Notes under the pieces: generated by a model
Told to the model about the DNA's origin: nothing
Database searches by the model: none
Seen by the model: only the letters and a program-made list of their open reading frames with translations
Assembly (NCBI GenBank): GCA_030267565.1
Contig: BRXU01000013.1
Span: forward strand, 62,001 to 126,000
Origin: Pleodorina starrii
Taxonomy: Eukaryota > Chlorophyta > Chlorophyceae > Chlamydomonadales > Volvocaceae
Length of the DNA stretch: 64,000 nt
Direction: 5' to 3'
Translations under genes and position numbers: made by a program
Shown here: positions 34,801 to 48,200 of the stretch, piece by piece
Numbering within the stretch: the first letter of the stretch is position 1
Layout: each line of letters begins with the position of its first letter

Positions 34801-37800
34801 CTCCCCGCCCGCGCACCCGCCCCCCCCCTCTCACCTCCTCAAACACGTCCTGCCCCTCCGTGGACAACATCTTGTGCAGCAGGGGGTACAGCACCTCCTC
34901 CAGGGAGGCCACCAGAGCCGGCTGCTCAGAACAGCTCTCCAAAAGGGTGTTCAGAGCGCGCATGCAGCCAAACGCCGCGATACCGGCTGCGAGGGGGTGG
35001 GAGGAGGCCGGTAGGGGGCCGGCAGGGGGCCCAGGGAGGGGGAGGCCGAGAATTTAGGGGCCCGATGCGGGCTCGGTGCCGTATGGCCTCGGGCAGGGTG
35101 CCTTCTGGCTCGGAGAGGTTGCTGCTCCATTCATGGTAAAGACCTAATGATGACCGAGGAGGCCAACAAACACCGCGATGGTGCGTTGGGTGCCTGGCAG
35201 CAGAGCAAGTCACCACGGCGAGCTTGAAGGGGATGTTTTGATTCTAGTGGTCGGGGCCGGCTCTGATCGTGGCTCCTAGACCCCCAAACCCCCCAGCCCC
35301 CAGCCAGAACATTCGACCCCGAGTCCCGTAGCCGCGCACCCGTGTCTTCGTCCCCTTCCGCGTCCTCGTCCGCCGCCGCACAGTACTTCCAGAACGCGCC
35401 CGCCAGCTGTGAAGCCATCTGAGTGGCGTACGGCGCAATCTGGTCCCCGAACTTGTCCACAAGCACCTCCAACGTAAACACCAGGTCCTCATTGTCAACC
35501 TGCACCCAGGGGAGGGTTGGGGTAATGGGGGTTCACAAGCGTGCGTGCGGGTGCGAGTTGACGGGGGAATGGGACCGAGCATCTGCTCAACAGGTCAGCG
35601 AAACGTCGTCAGCCGTTGAGCGAATCCGGCTTCAGTTCCCACGCACTCAACGCCCATTGCCAGCGGCCTGTCACGCCCACCATCCCAACGTCCACTCCGG
35701 ACCGCAGTCTGCGGCCCCTGCTCAAGTCACCTCACACTGCACTCACCCCACCTCACCCCCCCCCCACCTGGTTCATGAGCCCGAATATCGAGTTCAGCAG
35801 CTGCGGCAGTGCGGGCGCCACTGGCTCCACGTCCTCCATCTCCTCCAGGAAGTGGCGCAGAGACACCACCGCGTCCACACGCACGGGCAGCTCCGGGTCG
35901 CCCAGGCAGCGGGCAACCTGGCGGGGGGGGGGCGGTTGCAGGGGGGGGGAGAGGCGGAGGTGAGGAGGCGTGGGTGGAAAGGCGCGGGGTGGAGGCCGGG
36001 GCCAGCCCCGGAGACACCGGCACGTCCCACTTCCTCGGTGGGGACGACGACCCATTTCGGAGCGACCCCATCGAGAGGTCTTGCGCGTCAACACAGGTCG
36101 CCAGCTCGCTGGCTGCGGCCCACCTAACTCACTCGCCTTGCCCCCCGGCCGCCCATTCTCCCACCCACCTGCTCAAAGAAGCGCATGTAGGTGGGTCCGC
36201 GGTTGGTTCCGTCGGGGAAGGTGGTATCGCAAAACACCCCGCTGACCCACACCGCCTTGCTGCGCAGGTGGCCGTGTGGCGATGTGAAGCAGGGCATCAC
36301 GTAGGTGGCCATGATGGGGCCCAGCTGGTCCTTGTACGGCTTCTGAGGGAGGCAGGGCGGCGGAGGGGGTGGGGGGCTCAGAGCAGCAAAACCCTGAGCG
36401 AGGGCCACGAGCCACGCCCACGGGCAGGGACGTCCGGGCACCGATCTCGAGAGTCTCACGCTGAAACTGCAGCTACAAATACAGGAACCAGGAGTCAAAG
36501 CCGATGCTTCCCCCGCTTCCCCATTCACTTGGCAAATGGGCAGCGGACCGCCCCACCCCTTCCCCCGGACCGCCCCACCCGCCTCACGCCCCACGGTGCA
36601 GCCCTCAACCTCAACCTCAACCGCAGCCCCTCAGCCTCCACGCACCCAGCGGCTGCCTCACCTTGGCCTTGAGCAGCGGCGCCAGGCAGCCCACCGCCAG
36701 CAGCGCTCCGTCCACCTTGCGAGCCTCCTCCGCCGACGGCACTCCGCCCTCCGCCACCGAGCTCGCAAACCCCGACAGCAGCCCCGCCACCCGCGACATG
36801 AACACGTCCAGGTGGGAGCGCTTCTTGCTGCACAGGTCGTGAGCGAAGTTGGCGGCGGCCGTCTTGGGCGAGTACATGTCCTCCAGGATGTCGTAGCCCT
36901 GAGACAAGGGGAGAGAGGAGGGAAGGCAAAGCGGAGGGAAGGGGCGGGTGGGGAGGAAGTGCGAGTCAGCACCGGAGTATGACCGGAAGGTGATGAGGGG
37001 CTACACAGGAGGGGAGGGGAGGCGGGTGGAGGCCGGGGGCCGGGACGCAGGCGAACTTAGGGCCGGCCACGTGCGCGGTGGAGGGCAGTGGAGGGGCGGC
37101 TGGACTTGGTAGGTGGGTGGTGCCAGCTTCGGAGGGCCGCCGCCGCGTCGGGTCGGTGTCGCCGGCAGCAGATGGTGCCCCCCTCCCCTCCCGCCTCCCG
37201 CCCCCCACCTTGCGGATGTACTCCTGCGGGTCCTCCACCCACAGCCGCGCGTCCTCGTTGTTGAAGGCCATGAGCGGAAAGGCCACATTGTGCAGCAGCT
37301 CGTCCCAGGCGGCGCCAACCCGCTTGTAGCAGGACGGGATGTTGACGGCGTGGCTCAGATACTGCGAGGGAGGCGGAATGAGAGCGGTTAGCAGGGGCGC
37401 AGGGAAGTGGCGACGCAGATGGGCTCAGCACAGATGGGCTTTGTCCCCACCCCACCCCACCCCACCCCACCCCGCTCCGCACCTGGAACAGCAGGTTGGT
37501 GCATCGCGGGCTGAAGTAGGTCCCCTGAGACAGTTGCGACATAAGGCCCAGGTGGGCTTCCAGGAAGTGGAGCATGCACTCCGACTGGGGCAGGGGGACA
37601 AGGAGGGGGGGAGAGAGGTCAGGGGTAGGTGAGGGAGAGGGGTGCGAGCGGAACGAGGTCAGGGAAGGATGAGGGAGGGGGCGGGAGGGCGGGGAGAGGG
37701 CAGGGAGCAGGGGACGTGGGCGTTCAAGGTAAGGCGCTCGTCAGCTTCCGAACCACCCCTGTTGCGCCACAGGCTGTCGTACCAACACGCCACCGCGGCA

Positions 37801-40406
37801 CCTCCAAGGCGCGGGTGCCCCCACGGGGTTGGGGTGGAGCTCAGTGCACGGACTTCCCCCCTCCTTGCTGACACGGCTGCTGTCGCGCCGTTGGGGGGTC
37901 ACAACCTCAGGAAGCTGCGCTGGGGCAGGCACGCCCCTGACTGCCGTAAATGCACTCAGCTCCGGAACCCCTGCCATCCAATCCGGCGCCCCCCTCCCTC
38001 CCGCGCCCCTCGCTCACCACGTAGAGCTCCGCGAACTGCTTTTCCGTACCCTCGCGGGCGTGCTTCACCTGCCCGTACCTGCGTTCGCCGGCGCAGCACA
38101 CAGCACAACGGCTCGTTACACGTATCTTACCCTGTCCAGGTCAATCGCGAGGGGCCTTTCCCACGCTTTGCCTTATTCACCACTCTGACCGCCCCTCTGC
38201 CGCTTACCTGTTGAACAGGCGGTATGTGATGTGCAGCACCCACTTCTTGGCCTTCCACCAGGGGGCGGCCGGTCGGTCCTCCGAGTCCAGCGCGGCAACC
38301 TCCTGTGTGTGAGTACGTGTGTTGACAATGCATGTCAGGCAGACCGCAGCACCAATGTGGGCGGATATGCACCGAAAGGGGGGCGTTGCAGGGTGAGGGG
38401 TTTGCTCGCCCTATTACGGCTGCCAGCCCACCCCTGCTCCTCGACCACCCGCCCGTCCCCTCCCTCCCTCCAGCCCTCACCATCTCCATCCCATCCAGCC
38501 AGCCTCCCCCCTTCCTCCCCCCTTCCTCCCCGGCCAGGCCCTTCTCAACCTACCGCCGGCTCCGCCTGCGTCAGAGCGCTGTGCAGCGCCCCCATCCACC
38601 CCCCGAACGTCTCACGGTCCAGCAGCGCCGCCGGCACGCCCATGTAGGTGGCCGACCAAAAGGTCTTGCAAACCAGCTTGATGTAACCCGAGATCTGTGA
38701 GGACGAGGCGGGAGGGTGGGGGCCGGGAGTTACCAGCTCACCACCCCAATGGTGTGCATCATCCGTACCGTGTTTGTCACCACCGTATCAGAAAGGGACG
38801 CTGGGCTGCGCTGCGGGGGCAATGCGGCAGCCCGGTTAGCTCATGAGCGAGTCCCCAGCACCGCACCGGGGGCCAGCACGCGGCCAGCCACCCCGAGAAG
38901 GGGCGCCCTGTGCAGTCAAGCCCGCTCTCCGTGATCCTCAAGGGCCGGAGCGCCACGCTGCCATGCCATAGCCCCCCACAGGCACTTGCCAGCACAGCAC
39001 GCAGCCCCAGTCGGTCCCTCGTTCCAGCTCCGACCGCACAAGCCCCCCTCACGACCGTCCCGGCCCTCCCAACCTGCGCTCACCCCCCCACATACACACA
39101 CCGCCCTCACCGCCTTCCGCCCCACCTGCGCACTGGGCGGTGCCGCCAGCAGCTGCCTGAATATGTGCAGCAGCAGCGGGAATGCGGTGGTGATGATGCC
39201 CTCCAGGGGGGCCCGCTCCTCCTCGTCACGGAACTCGTACTTGCGGGCCAACAGCCGCAGAGCCAGCAGACCGCCGTGCACCCGGAGCTGGTCCTGAGCC
39301 GACAGATTGCCGTACAGCGCCTCCAGCAGCCCGGGCCACTGCTCCGGGTAATCGCAGTACACCATGATCTTGAACACCTCGGACAGCTGCGACTGGATGT
39401 TGTGCGGGGCCCTTGGGAGAGCCGGGAAGGCGGGGCGGGAGGGGCATCGGAGATCGGACAGGGCGGCGGGGACGAGGGGACGAGGCTCGCACAGCAGGGT
39501 GGGGCAGCGCGGCCGGGCTTGCTCCGGCGGTTGGCCGCCCACTGCCCCTGCGACGGAGCCCGGCTCGCTGCGTTTGTGTTCCCTCCCCTCCACACCTGAT
39601 CATGGCCTCAAGGATGTTCTGTCGTACCACTTCCTTATCCGGGCCCGGAATGATGTATTGTTGAGACGCGCCTGCGGGCCCGCGAGAAACTGTTCACAGG
39701 GCTCCTGGAACACGCGATGCGGAGCCGTTGCTGACCCCTAACCTGGCCTTGGTACAACAATTCAGAATGATTTCCACGCTTGTCCTCACCAATTGCCGTG
39801 GTTGAGAGCAAGGCCACTGATCCCGTGGATGCCCGGGAGCGGGTTGGCAAAACATCCTCTTCCCCCCAGGCGGACGATCTTTCCCCACTCCTCCCATTCT
39901 CTTTCCCCCAGGCGGACGGCCTTTCCGCACTCCTCCCAGATCACCGCAAAGCATGCCGGTCGTGGCCAACAATGCAACACCCCCTCGTCCGTTGTAGAAT
40001 GGGCCACGCGTGCGCAAAACCCGAAACGCAGGAGGGGCTGGCCGCCTGGCTCAACCCACCTTGCGATGATTCGTGCATGTCTGACTTCTCCCAGCTGCGC
40101 TTCACAAAATTCTTAAAGTTGATTGCTGCCATATGCCGCACGCCCGCATCGACCGAATCCTCCGCTGCCACGCGCAGCAGCTGCACAGCCTGCCCCGGTA
40201 GCTGCTCATGCTGCATGAGTGCCAAATGAAGAACAAAGCGACCATCAGGGTATGTTCTCTGCGAAAGGCGTTTTGGCGGCAGTTGGCGGCGCCCCGCTCT
40301 GCGTGGGAGGCTGTACCTGCTTTAAAATTCGTTCTGCCTCCTTGACATGGTTTTGATCATGGCTCAAACAGGCCTGCAGGACTGGAAGCAGCGCCTGAAT
40401 GTCCAT
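31894..40406 (-). CDS. Importin-7/8-like karyopherin beta (plant SAD2-like)
   Basis: A nuclear import receptor built of HEAT repeats. Twenty exons join with matching phases into 1052 codons, near the usual 1030-1050. They are: 40406-40317, 40258-40060, 39671-39596, 39411-39126, 38694-38554, 38302-38208, 38078-38018, 37584-37483, 37361-37209, 36898-36662, 36342-36169, 35917-35768, 35499-35340, 34986-34835, 34515-34135, 33799-33545, 33263-33114, 32735-32634, 32338-32256 and 32005-31894. The N-terminal importin-beta segment reads VRHMAAINFKNFVKRSWEK, IIPGPDKEVVRQNILEAMI, VYCDYPEQWPGLL. Further markers are FPLMAFNNEDARLWVEDPQE, GYDILEDMYSPKTAA, YVMPCFTSPHGHLRSKAVW and WAIDYWENILVPLDNFISRD. The C-terminal acidic region (DDDDEDDDEEDEDGD, EDFSDDEFTDDEE) is typical of importin-7/8 and separates them from other karyopherins. 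Confidence 0.93.
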
Positions 40407-42243
40407 CTTAATCTACCCGGGAACCCCTTCCAAACAAGTAAGTCTAGAACAAATATTGTATGTATAAAGAAGAGATGAGTGCCAAACTTCAGTTATATTT
40501 GTATGGCGCGCTGTTAGGTAAAATACAGATGGATTGGTGATGGGCTGGAATTCTTGCCGATCACGGCAACGCGTGTCCAACTATAACCCGAATAGTTACA
40601 TTCGTAGATTTATGCTGAATTAGCTACAGCAAGTGTGCTTGAATCGCTGACCGACAGAAGTGTGGCGCCAACAGCAAGCAACAGCCGAGGTGCCGAGCCC
40701 CTTCAATCGCACCGCGCGGAGTTTCGACTAACCTTTCCACAACTCCAGACAATTATGTTTATATCGTACCTGCGCGTTTGCCAATGCCGCAATGCGCTGC
40801 GATTGGGTGTTCCCGTGAGGTTCCCGTGCCTCGATATCCGACAGTGCTCGACAGTGTCCGACACCTGCTCAGACCTCTCCCCTGGATTGCAGAGGCCCTT
40901 ACGTGTATCCAATCATTTTGTGCACGTTCATGCACAGGTTTTGGACGCTGGTGTAAGGTCGTGACGACGATGCGTGCTTACCTTCGCAGTCCCCACGGTC
41001 CCTCACGGTCATTGCTGTGTTGCGAAACACTTCGTGAACTCTGGACCAGCCACCTCGATATGGAGGCACGGAGACGTGGCTTTGCGTTCGCACTGCAGAT
41101 GTGTGAATGAAGGGAAGGAATCGGTTTACAGAGGACCAGGGAGGACCCAAAGAATCACCGGTGTTTCTTAGCGCATTGGGATAGTGCGTTTGGCTGCGCA
41201 CATCGCACTCTGTCTTACGGAGGCCATAGGTTGGGGGTCCGAAAAGTTCATGCAAGGGCTCATGATGAATTCTTACAGAACACGGCTCCGAAGCAATGGT
41301 CCGGCCATTGCGGCCAGCAGCGGCCAGTGTTGGGACTGGCTTGGGAAGTTGGCAGCAGGCTGCCCTACAGGATGCGAGCTGAATGGCTCACCGGCGGGCC
41401 AGGCGGGCCAATCCGCCCTCTCCGCCCACGCTCGCCCAACTCCAGGCCTCTCGACACATCGTGCGCATCTGGTCGCCCCCTGTGCCGCCCCAGGCCGCCC
41501 GCATTCTACCGCTCCGCCCAAAGAAAGGATGGAGCCAAACACTCTGCGCGTAGAGGCAGAGGGATCGGTACGGTACTCACCACCAGCGTGCGTAACTAGA
41601 TCCATCAACTGTGACCTAAACACCACATCTCAGCAGCTGGCCATGTTACCGACATGCCGGGGGCGTCCACACTCAACACCCCTCTGACGGCGAAGGGGCC
41701 AGCTGGAGGATTTGACTCAGAGCATTCTGGATGCAGAAGGCAAGCTTCAACTTCTGCCAGCCTGCCTGCTTGCCTCACCAGCAAGCAGGGCCACCGTCGT
41801 ACGCACGTATAGTTACGAAGCGGTTGACCGTTGCATAGGCCAACGCCCAATTTGATGCACCGTGAGGCCCTACTGGCTACCAGCATTACGTTGCTTAATC
41901 CGTAACATTCTTTCGCATTGTCGGTTACTGGTAATGTAGAGCTTTCCTTCGGGCCACACTACGGCCTCAACGGATAGCAGTGTTGTCTGTAAAGGCACTC
42001 CCGATTAAGGTCTCTACATGCACTTACTTGACATTATTAACTTGGTTGTGTACCGGAAGCGAGGGTTGTTTTAGAGTTTTTCAGAGCTTGGATTCCCGCA
42101 CCAATAACTTTGCTCCGCTTCAGCGTTCGATAGATGGACTACCTGGTCCTTGATCATTGACCTTAGCGTGCTCCATTAAACTGTAGATAGATTCGCGGCA
42201 GGAGCGGGAGCTTGGGGGACCCGCGCTCTAGGTGTCGCTGCCA
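40407..42243. other. Divergent intergenic region between importin and B3 genes
   Basis: About 1.8 kb between start codons on opposite strands, with many stops and no supported gene. It must hold both promoters and 5' UTRs. It includes a short perfect hairpin (arms CCTGCTTGC/GCAAGCAGG at 41765-41773 and 41781-41789). The promoter-proximal 200 bp on each side are relatively AT-rich. Confidence 0.55.
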
Positions 42244-44861
42244 ATGGAGGTGACCGGGCAAGGCGTTTCATCAGGGCTCGCAGGGTTCACATCCGAGGCA
42301 GCCGCGGCCGCCGCGGCGCAAGCCGTCCCCCCCCAGGTCGGCCCCGGCCTGCCAGTTGGCCCCTCGCCAACGGCCCTCATGTCAGAGCCCGACCAGCAGC
42401 AGCCTGCCTCGGGCACCGGTCCCGTCGTGTGTAAACAAGAACACGGCGGTGCATCCGGTAGCGCGGCACTGGGCCCACCGAGCCAGATCGGGCATGCCCC
42501 TGGTGTAGTCCCCGGGGATGCGCCCGACACCAGTGACCCCGAGGCGGTTGCCGCGGCCCTAGGCGCCCGCATGAACGTCGTGGGGGCCTCAATTATCTTC
42601 GAGAAGCCCCTCACTGCCAGCGATGTGAGCGGTGGCGGGAGAGTCGTCGTGCCGAAGGTGGGTCGTGGGTCGGCTGGAGCCTCGTGCGGTTGCGGCGTGC
42701 GGTTGCACGGCAGCCACCCTGTCCCTGCGCTGCACTGGGCTCGGTGTCGGTGCGCTCTTTGTGCTCCGCTCCACGTCTCCGTGGTCCGCTGGCAGCGCCA
42801 CGTTCATGGGGCCATATACCCTGCTGGCGTGCTGCTCCTTACATCTTGGGGTATCGCTGACATGTGGCGTTTCGGCTCTGTGTGACGGCTGCGTCTCCCT
42901 TCTCCTCGCCCCCACAGTCGGTGGCGGAGCAGTACTTTCCCAGGCTGGAGCAGCCGAGCGGCGTCACCATCTCAGCAACGGACCTGGATGGCCGGACGTA
43001 CACGTTCAAATGGAGGTTCGTGGGCTTGGGCTAGAGTTCGGGGGCTGGGAAGTGGTGCGCGAGGCGGTGGGGCGGTTGGGAAGGCAGTGAGAGGCCCCGC
43101 CCTGCAGCCGGTGGCTGCCCCCGGTGGTTATGCGCTAACCTACACGTGGTTTGACTCGGGATTTTCGCGGTTTTCGGTCATCTTGTCCCGATGCGCTTGC
43201 ACAAGCGGCCAGGACGCATGTGTCTGCATCTAATGGAGCTATGTGCAATGTTTTTTTGCACAATTTCCCAGGGTTGTCGGGTCAGCTCTGGCCGCTCGCC
43301 ACACCCTGACCCCCCGACCCTGACCCCCACCCTCCCCGGCTCAGGTTCTGGGTCAACAACAGCAGCCGCATGTATTTGCTGGAGGGGGCGGGGGAGCTGC
43401 ACAAGAACTACGGCCTGGAGGTGCGGCGCAGTGGGGTGGAGGAACCTGGTTGACGTGTGTGCACTGCGGCACGGCCAGGCAGTGCACTGCAGCACGCGCA
43501 GACGGGTCCGCGTGCAACCCCTTCAAAGTGCATCCCTTGCCAATCCGCATTGGCGTCGCCAGCGCCCCCCAGAAGCGCAGCTCTTCCGCCGTTGAGGCGC
43601 TTGTCAAGCTGCTGCTGCTGCGGCTGCTGCTGCATGATCGTGTGCTGTGCTGGCGGCGGGCCGGGTGCAGGTGGGCGATGTGATGGTATTTGCGCAGAAG
43701 CCCGACGGCTCGCTGGTGGTGGCCGGCCGCGTGGCAAGCAAGGTACGCTGAGAGTGTCAAGAGGGAGTGGTGGGCGTTAGGTAGGCCAGGTAAGCAGCTG
43801 ACAGGGCTTTTGGGACTTCATGCCTCCGCCTAGTCATAGGGCCCCGCTGACTACGACACGGGAAGCGCTGACTCCAGGCGCCGCTTTGGTTAAGACACCC
43901 GAATCACACACAGCCCGGTTCGGGCCGGTGCGCTGTTACCGGGCCCCTCCGCAGTACGGTAGCCTCGCCACTGCCCTGTTGGCGGCCTGCGAAGTAACGC
44001 CATCCTGCACACGTCACAAGGCTAACCGCCACCCCGGTGTCCCTGAAGGGTTGGAAGCCCCGAAAACCGGAAAACTCGTAGCGCGCCGCCCGATGCTCTG
44101 CTGCAGGCCGATCTCAAAAAAAAGGCGCCGGCCAAGCGGCCCGTGCCAGCAGCGACTTTCAGCGGCGCAGCCCAGGGGTCCCGCTCCAGGGAAGGCCGGA
44201 TGGCGCGCGCTGCGCCACGGCCCCTGCCATCACCATCCGGAGCGGACGCTGCAGCGCTGCATAGCGGGAACGTCGCTGCTGGGGTGTCGCCGGGCGGCGT
44301 CGCAGCAACAGCCGCGGACGGCGGCGCAGCGCGTGCACGCAAGCGGAAGCTTTCCGCGCCGGTGCCGAGTCCGGCCGACTCGCGTCTCCGCAGTCGGGGC
44401 GACGAGGGCGCCTCTCTGGCGGTTCTGGACATGGAGGCGCCCTCGGACGGCATATTCCGGGTGGGTGCCGGGCGGGCGTCGAAATGTGCGACCTGGCCGC
44501 GCGGGGAGTGTGGATGTTGGGCTGATGTGCAGCGGACGAGTTGGGAGGAGACACCGGGTTGGGTGGCGGAACTGGGCGCAGAGGGAGGGCATTGATGGTT
44601 GGGTTGTGTGCCCAGGTAGGTACCCGCACACGTGCCTGGATTACCGGCTGCGATGCCGTGGTGCCCTTCTCCTCATCGGGACGTGTCACCTCGCAGGCCC
44701 TGGTGATGCAGCACGCGGCCCCGGTGCCGCTGGGTGTGGTGCTGGCGCGGAACAACCGGTGGACCGCGACGTTGGAGGTGGCGGGGGAGGTCTACCAGGC
44801 CTTTTTCGACACGCGGGACGACGCGGTGGAGGCGGTAATAGCGGCCGGGGCGTCGCCGTGA
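42244..44861 (+). CDS. B3-domain DNA-binding protein with C-terminal AP2-like segment
   Basis: Six exons (42244-42657, 42918-43015, 43345-43420, 43671-43742, 44107-44460, 44697-44861) join in phase into 392 codons. Residues about 117-220 form a B3 domain: IIFEKPLTASDVSGGGRVVV at the N-arm, then AEQYFP, WRFWVNNSSRMYLLEGAGE and VGDVMVFAQKPDGSLVVAGR. This is closest to the VAL/ABI3/LEC2-type B3, suggesting a nuclear transcription regulator that binds DNA. A basic Ala/Pro-rich linker (LKKKAPAKRP, ARARKRKL) may be a nuclear localisation signal. The last exon ends with NRWTATLEVAGEVYQAFFDT and RDDAVEAVIAAG, which resembles the strand-and-helix core of an AP2 domain, but it is short and this is inference. 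The ATG at 42244 is chosen as the first in frame. Confidence 0.85.
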
Positions 44862-45239
44862 TGCGGAGCGCCCGTGCAGCTGGCTGGCGACATCGGCACA
44901 GGAGGCGGCCTGAGTGCGGTGTGCAGATGGCATTGCAGGACTGGCGCTGCAGAACAGCCCTTGGTCCACTCCAGCGCCCTTGACTGCGGGGAAATTGACT
45001 GCGGGGAGGTTGACGGTGTTGAGGCTGTTGAAATGCAGTTGCGGCTGGTGTGCACCTGGTGGGCGGCTGCTACTTCGACCAGGTACACGGCGCGCTTCTG
45101 GCACGACCTTTTTAGGCTACGATTGTACATACAATTGGGCACGCACAGGGCCCTCTGAGAATGCCCTGAAACGTGTAATGAGGCAGCGCGATCGTGGGCC
45201 TCACGCGCGCATCGCCCAGTCAGCCGCTTGGGCAATCGT
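44862..45239. other. Convergent 3' region between B3 gene and RNase H gene
   Basis: 378 bp between two stops on opposite strands. It holds a plus-strand TGTAA at 45174, 313 nt past the B3 stop. No gene is seen. Confidence 0.6.
45174..45178 (+). terminator. Candidate TGTAA poly(A) signal of B3 gene
   Basis: A TGTAA motif on the sense strand 313 nt after the stop, a typical spacing for volvocine 3' UTRs. It also lies only 62 nt from the stop of the convergent RNase H gene. Confidence 0.4.
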
Positions 45240-48200
45240 CTAGTCCAGCAAGCTGTGGCCCGCACAAGCCAAGGCGATCAGCGCCCGGTTGAATTCCTGC
45301 AAGCTGCCGGCCGCTGACCCACGGGCCGCCAGCGGCGGCCGGCACTCCGTCACCACCACATCCGCCCGCGCGCCCCTGCCCGCGCCTCGTCCCAGCGCTC
45401 GACCGCCATTGACAGCCGCCGATGTCGCCGCCACCTCCCGGGCGGACAGCACGGAATCAGACAGAGCTGCGGCGGCCGATGCAGCGACTGCGGCGCGGGC
45501 GGTCTGCAGGGCGGCCTCACCCAGCGCCTGCGGAGGGGCCAAGATGGGGCGCGGACATGCCCCATGAGGAATGAGGAACAAGCGGCGCGGCTGCTTGACA
45601 ATGCCCATCTACTATATTGGGCGCCAACTCAAAGCCTCACCACAGATAGCATGTGCCGACGCAGGGACGGGCGTCATGGCTGCTCATGTGCTCATGTCTG
45701 TCCCCTTTTTAACCGCATTACAGCTGCCCGGCCTCATCCCCGCAGCACTCCTCACCCCATCTACCGTCACGCACAACTTCCGCCGCCCGCTGGAGGGCGG
45801 TCGACGCGCTGGCGTCCCCTCCGTGTCGACTGACTACCGGTAATACACTGCGTTGGCGTCCTGCTGCCCCCGCAGGGCACAGTCCCCGGCCGCCCTCCCC
45901 CCACCTGCATCGTCGGCCGCAGCAGGTCCCGCTGCCTCACTCTGCCGTCCTCCTCCTCGTCGTCGTCCTCGGTCAGAGACGGCGCCACGTCCACGCCCTC
46001 GCCCACCACCGCCGCCACGGCCTCCTCCGCGTCCATTGCGTAGTTGGACAGCAGGTCGGCAGCTGCGTTCTGAGCCCTGCGGCGAAGCGCGGAAGGAAAG
46101 AAGCCCGGCGGGGACATGGTTGGCGGGCAACAGTCATATCGGTATGTAAAACCCAAATGATCATGATGATGATCCAGCAGCGAAGCAATCCCTCTCACTG
46201 ACCCCTCGCAACAAGGCCACGGTAATACAAGGTAAGGCTGAAGCACCCATTGCAAGGTCAGGAGCCCACTACGGTGCTGCATGCCTCGTGCTGCCTCGCA
46301 CCAGCCCAAGCCGAACTGCGGCCTCCGTCAGCTTACAGCAGCAGTCGCATGTTGCCACAAGGCGCGCAGCGGCGGCTCACTTGTCTCCCTTTCCCCCCTT
46401 ACGGTATGTTATGTAGGGCTGTGCCCTCTTCGCTCCGCCCACCTGGGCACGTGCACCACCTCGAACGACTCCAGTCCGCTCCTCAGTCGGGACACCCGGG
46501 CGGCCAGCGGTTGCAGCGCCGCCGTGTTGACGCCGTAGCGCCCCGACACCTGCGGCCAACATCAACAGCAGCAGCAGCACATTCGTCCCACAGTCCTCCC
46601 AGGTTTCCAACATTCCTTCCCAGTGTCCCCTTGCGTCCTGGGCCCCTTCCCAAATACATTCCCGTAACCGCAAGAATCCTTTTTCCGTGCCCGACCTCCG
46701 CGGCATCCCCACCAATCGCCCTCCATGCCCTCGCTCTCACACCACAGTCCGGTGTCCCCCAATGCGCCCCAGAAGGGAACTTCCCGTCCCTCCAGTTTGC
46801 CTCCTGCAGCCCCATCCTCTACGTCCATTCTCTTCCCCGAATTCGCCCCCGTTCTCTCTCCTGTCGCTCGTCCCAGCGACCGCACCTGTCGGCACACGAG
46901 CTCCGAATCGCCCTGTACGACGAGGTGTCGTACGCCCATATCCACGGCGACCTGCATCCCCGCCGCCAGCGCACTCCACTCCGCCACGTTGTTACTGCTG
47001 CCCGCCAGTGGCCCCGCCACGTACTCCACGTGCCGCCCGCTGGCCGCCTCAACCAACACGGCGCCAAAACCCGCGTCACCGGGGTTGCGACGGGAGCCGC
47101 CGTCAAACTCCTGCACCGGTGGCGGCGGCGGTAACATGATCTCGCCCACTGGTCACTGTCTGCGCCGTACCGTACTGATGCGCGCCTGCGCCCTCCCTCG
47201 GGGAGCCAGCTCCCTGCCGCCCAACCCCCATCCTTTCCTCATAAGGCTGGTCGGCGAGCCCAACCCAAGTAAATCGTTAAAAAAGCCTGCTTCCTTACGC
47301 TCCCCCTGCCCTCCCTCCCTCCCTGCCCAGTCGCTCACCAGTCGGTACTTGAGTGCGGGATCCACCTCACCGCTCAGCGAACCAAAGTGCAGCAGCTGCG
47401 ACCTGTCCCCATCGGCACCTTCCTCATGCACCGCGTCTCCGCCCACCTCCTCCCCTTGCTGCTGCTGCTGCCGCTGCCCGCCTCCTCGCCTCTCCGGCAC
47501 GTCACTCCGCACCGCCTCCGCAGCACTGCCGGGCCGCACCCCCACCGCGTCATCGTGGCAGCCGCCTCCGCCCCCAGCGCCTCCCGCCATGAACTCCCAG
47601 TTGGCGCCACCGCTGTCCGCGCCGCTGCCACTGCTGCCAGCGCCAGCATCCCCGGCGGAACCCCCGGCGGGAAGCTTCCCCGCTGGCGACACCGCGGGCG
47701 CGGGCAATTCCGAGGCGGCCCATGCCGCCAGGTACGCGTATGCGTCCGGCAGACTCTTGAACCTCCTGACGGAACGGACACGCGGCGGCAAAAGGCGGAG
47801 GGCGTAAGGCGCAGGTAAGTAGGAGGGGCGGCGCGCCGCGCAGCCGGGTAGCTTAGCCCTTAGCCTTTGAACGGCGGACAGCTGCGTGTACCGTGGCGCG
47901 GCGTGTGTGTATCGTATGTTGAGTGTCCCGTCCCTACTCCCTAGCTGCCCATGCGTGGCTGTCGCCCGTCCCCCATCCTGGCCCCCAGGCGCACCCACTT
48001 GAAACGGGCGTAACTGACGCCCTCCACCGCAGCTTGCGCGTCCGGCCAGGAGGTGAAGATGCCCACCTGGCAAACAGCGGCCGGGCGACCGACCGGGCGG
48101 GAATAGGGCGGGGAGGGACTTGACGCGGCGCGGAGGGGCTCATTGGATCCCATGGCCGTGAGGGGCAGGGCATTCAGGCTGCAGGCCACAGCGAGTGCAC

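Noticed and set aside
40778..41110. 110-codon plus-strand frame between importin and B3 genes
   Set aside because: Single, short, without domain or splice support; it lies in the divergent promoter region.
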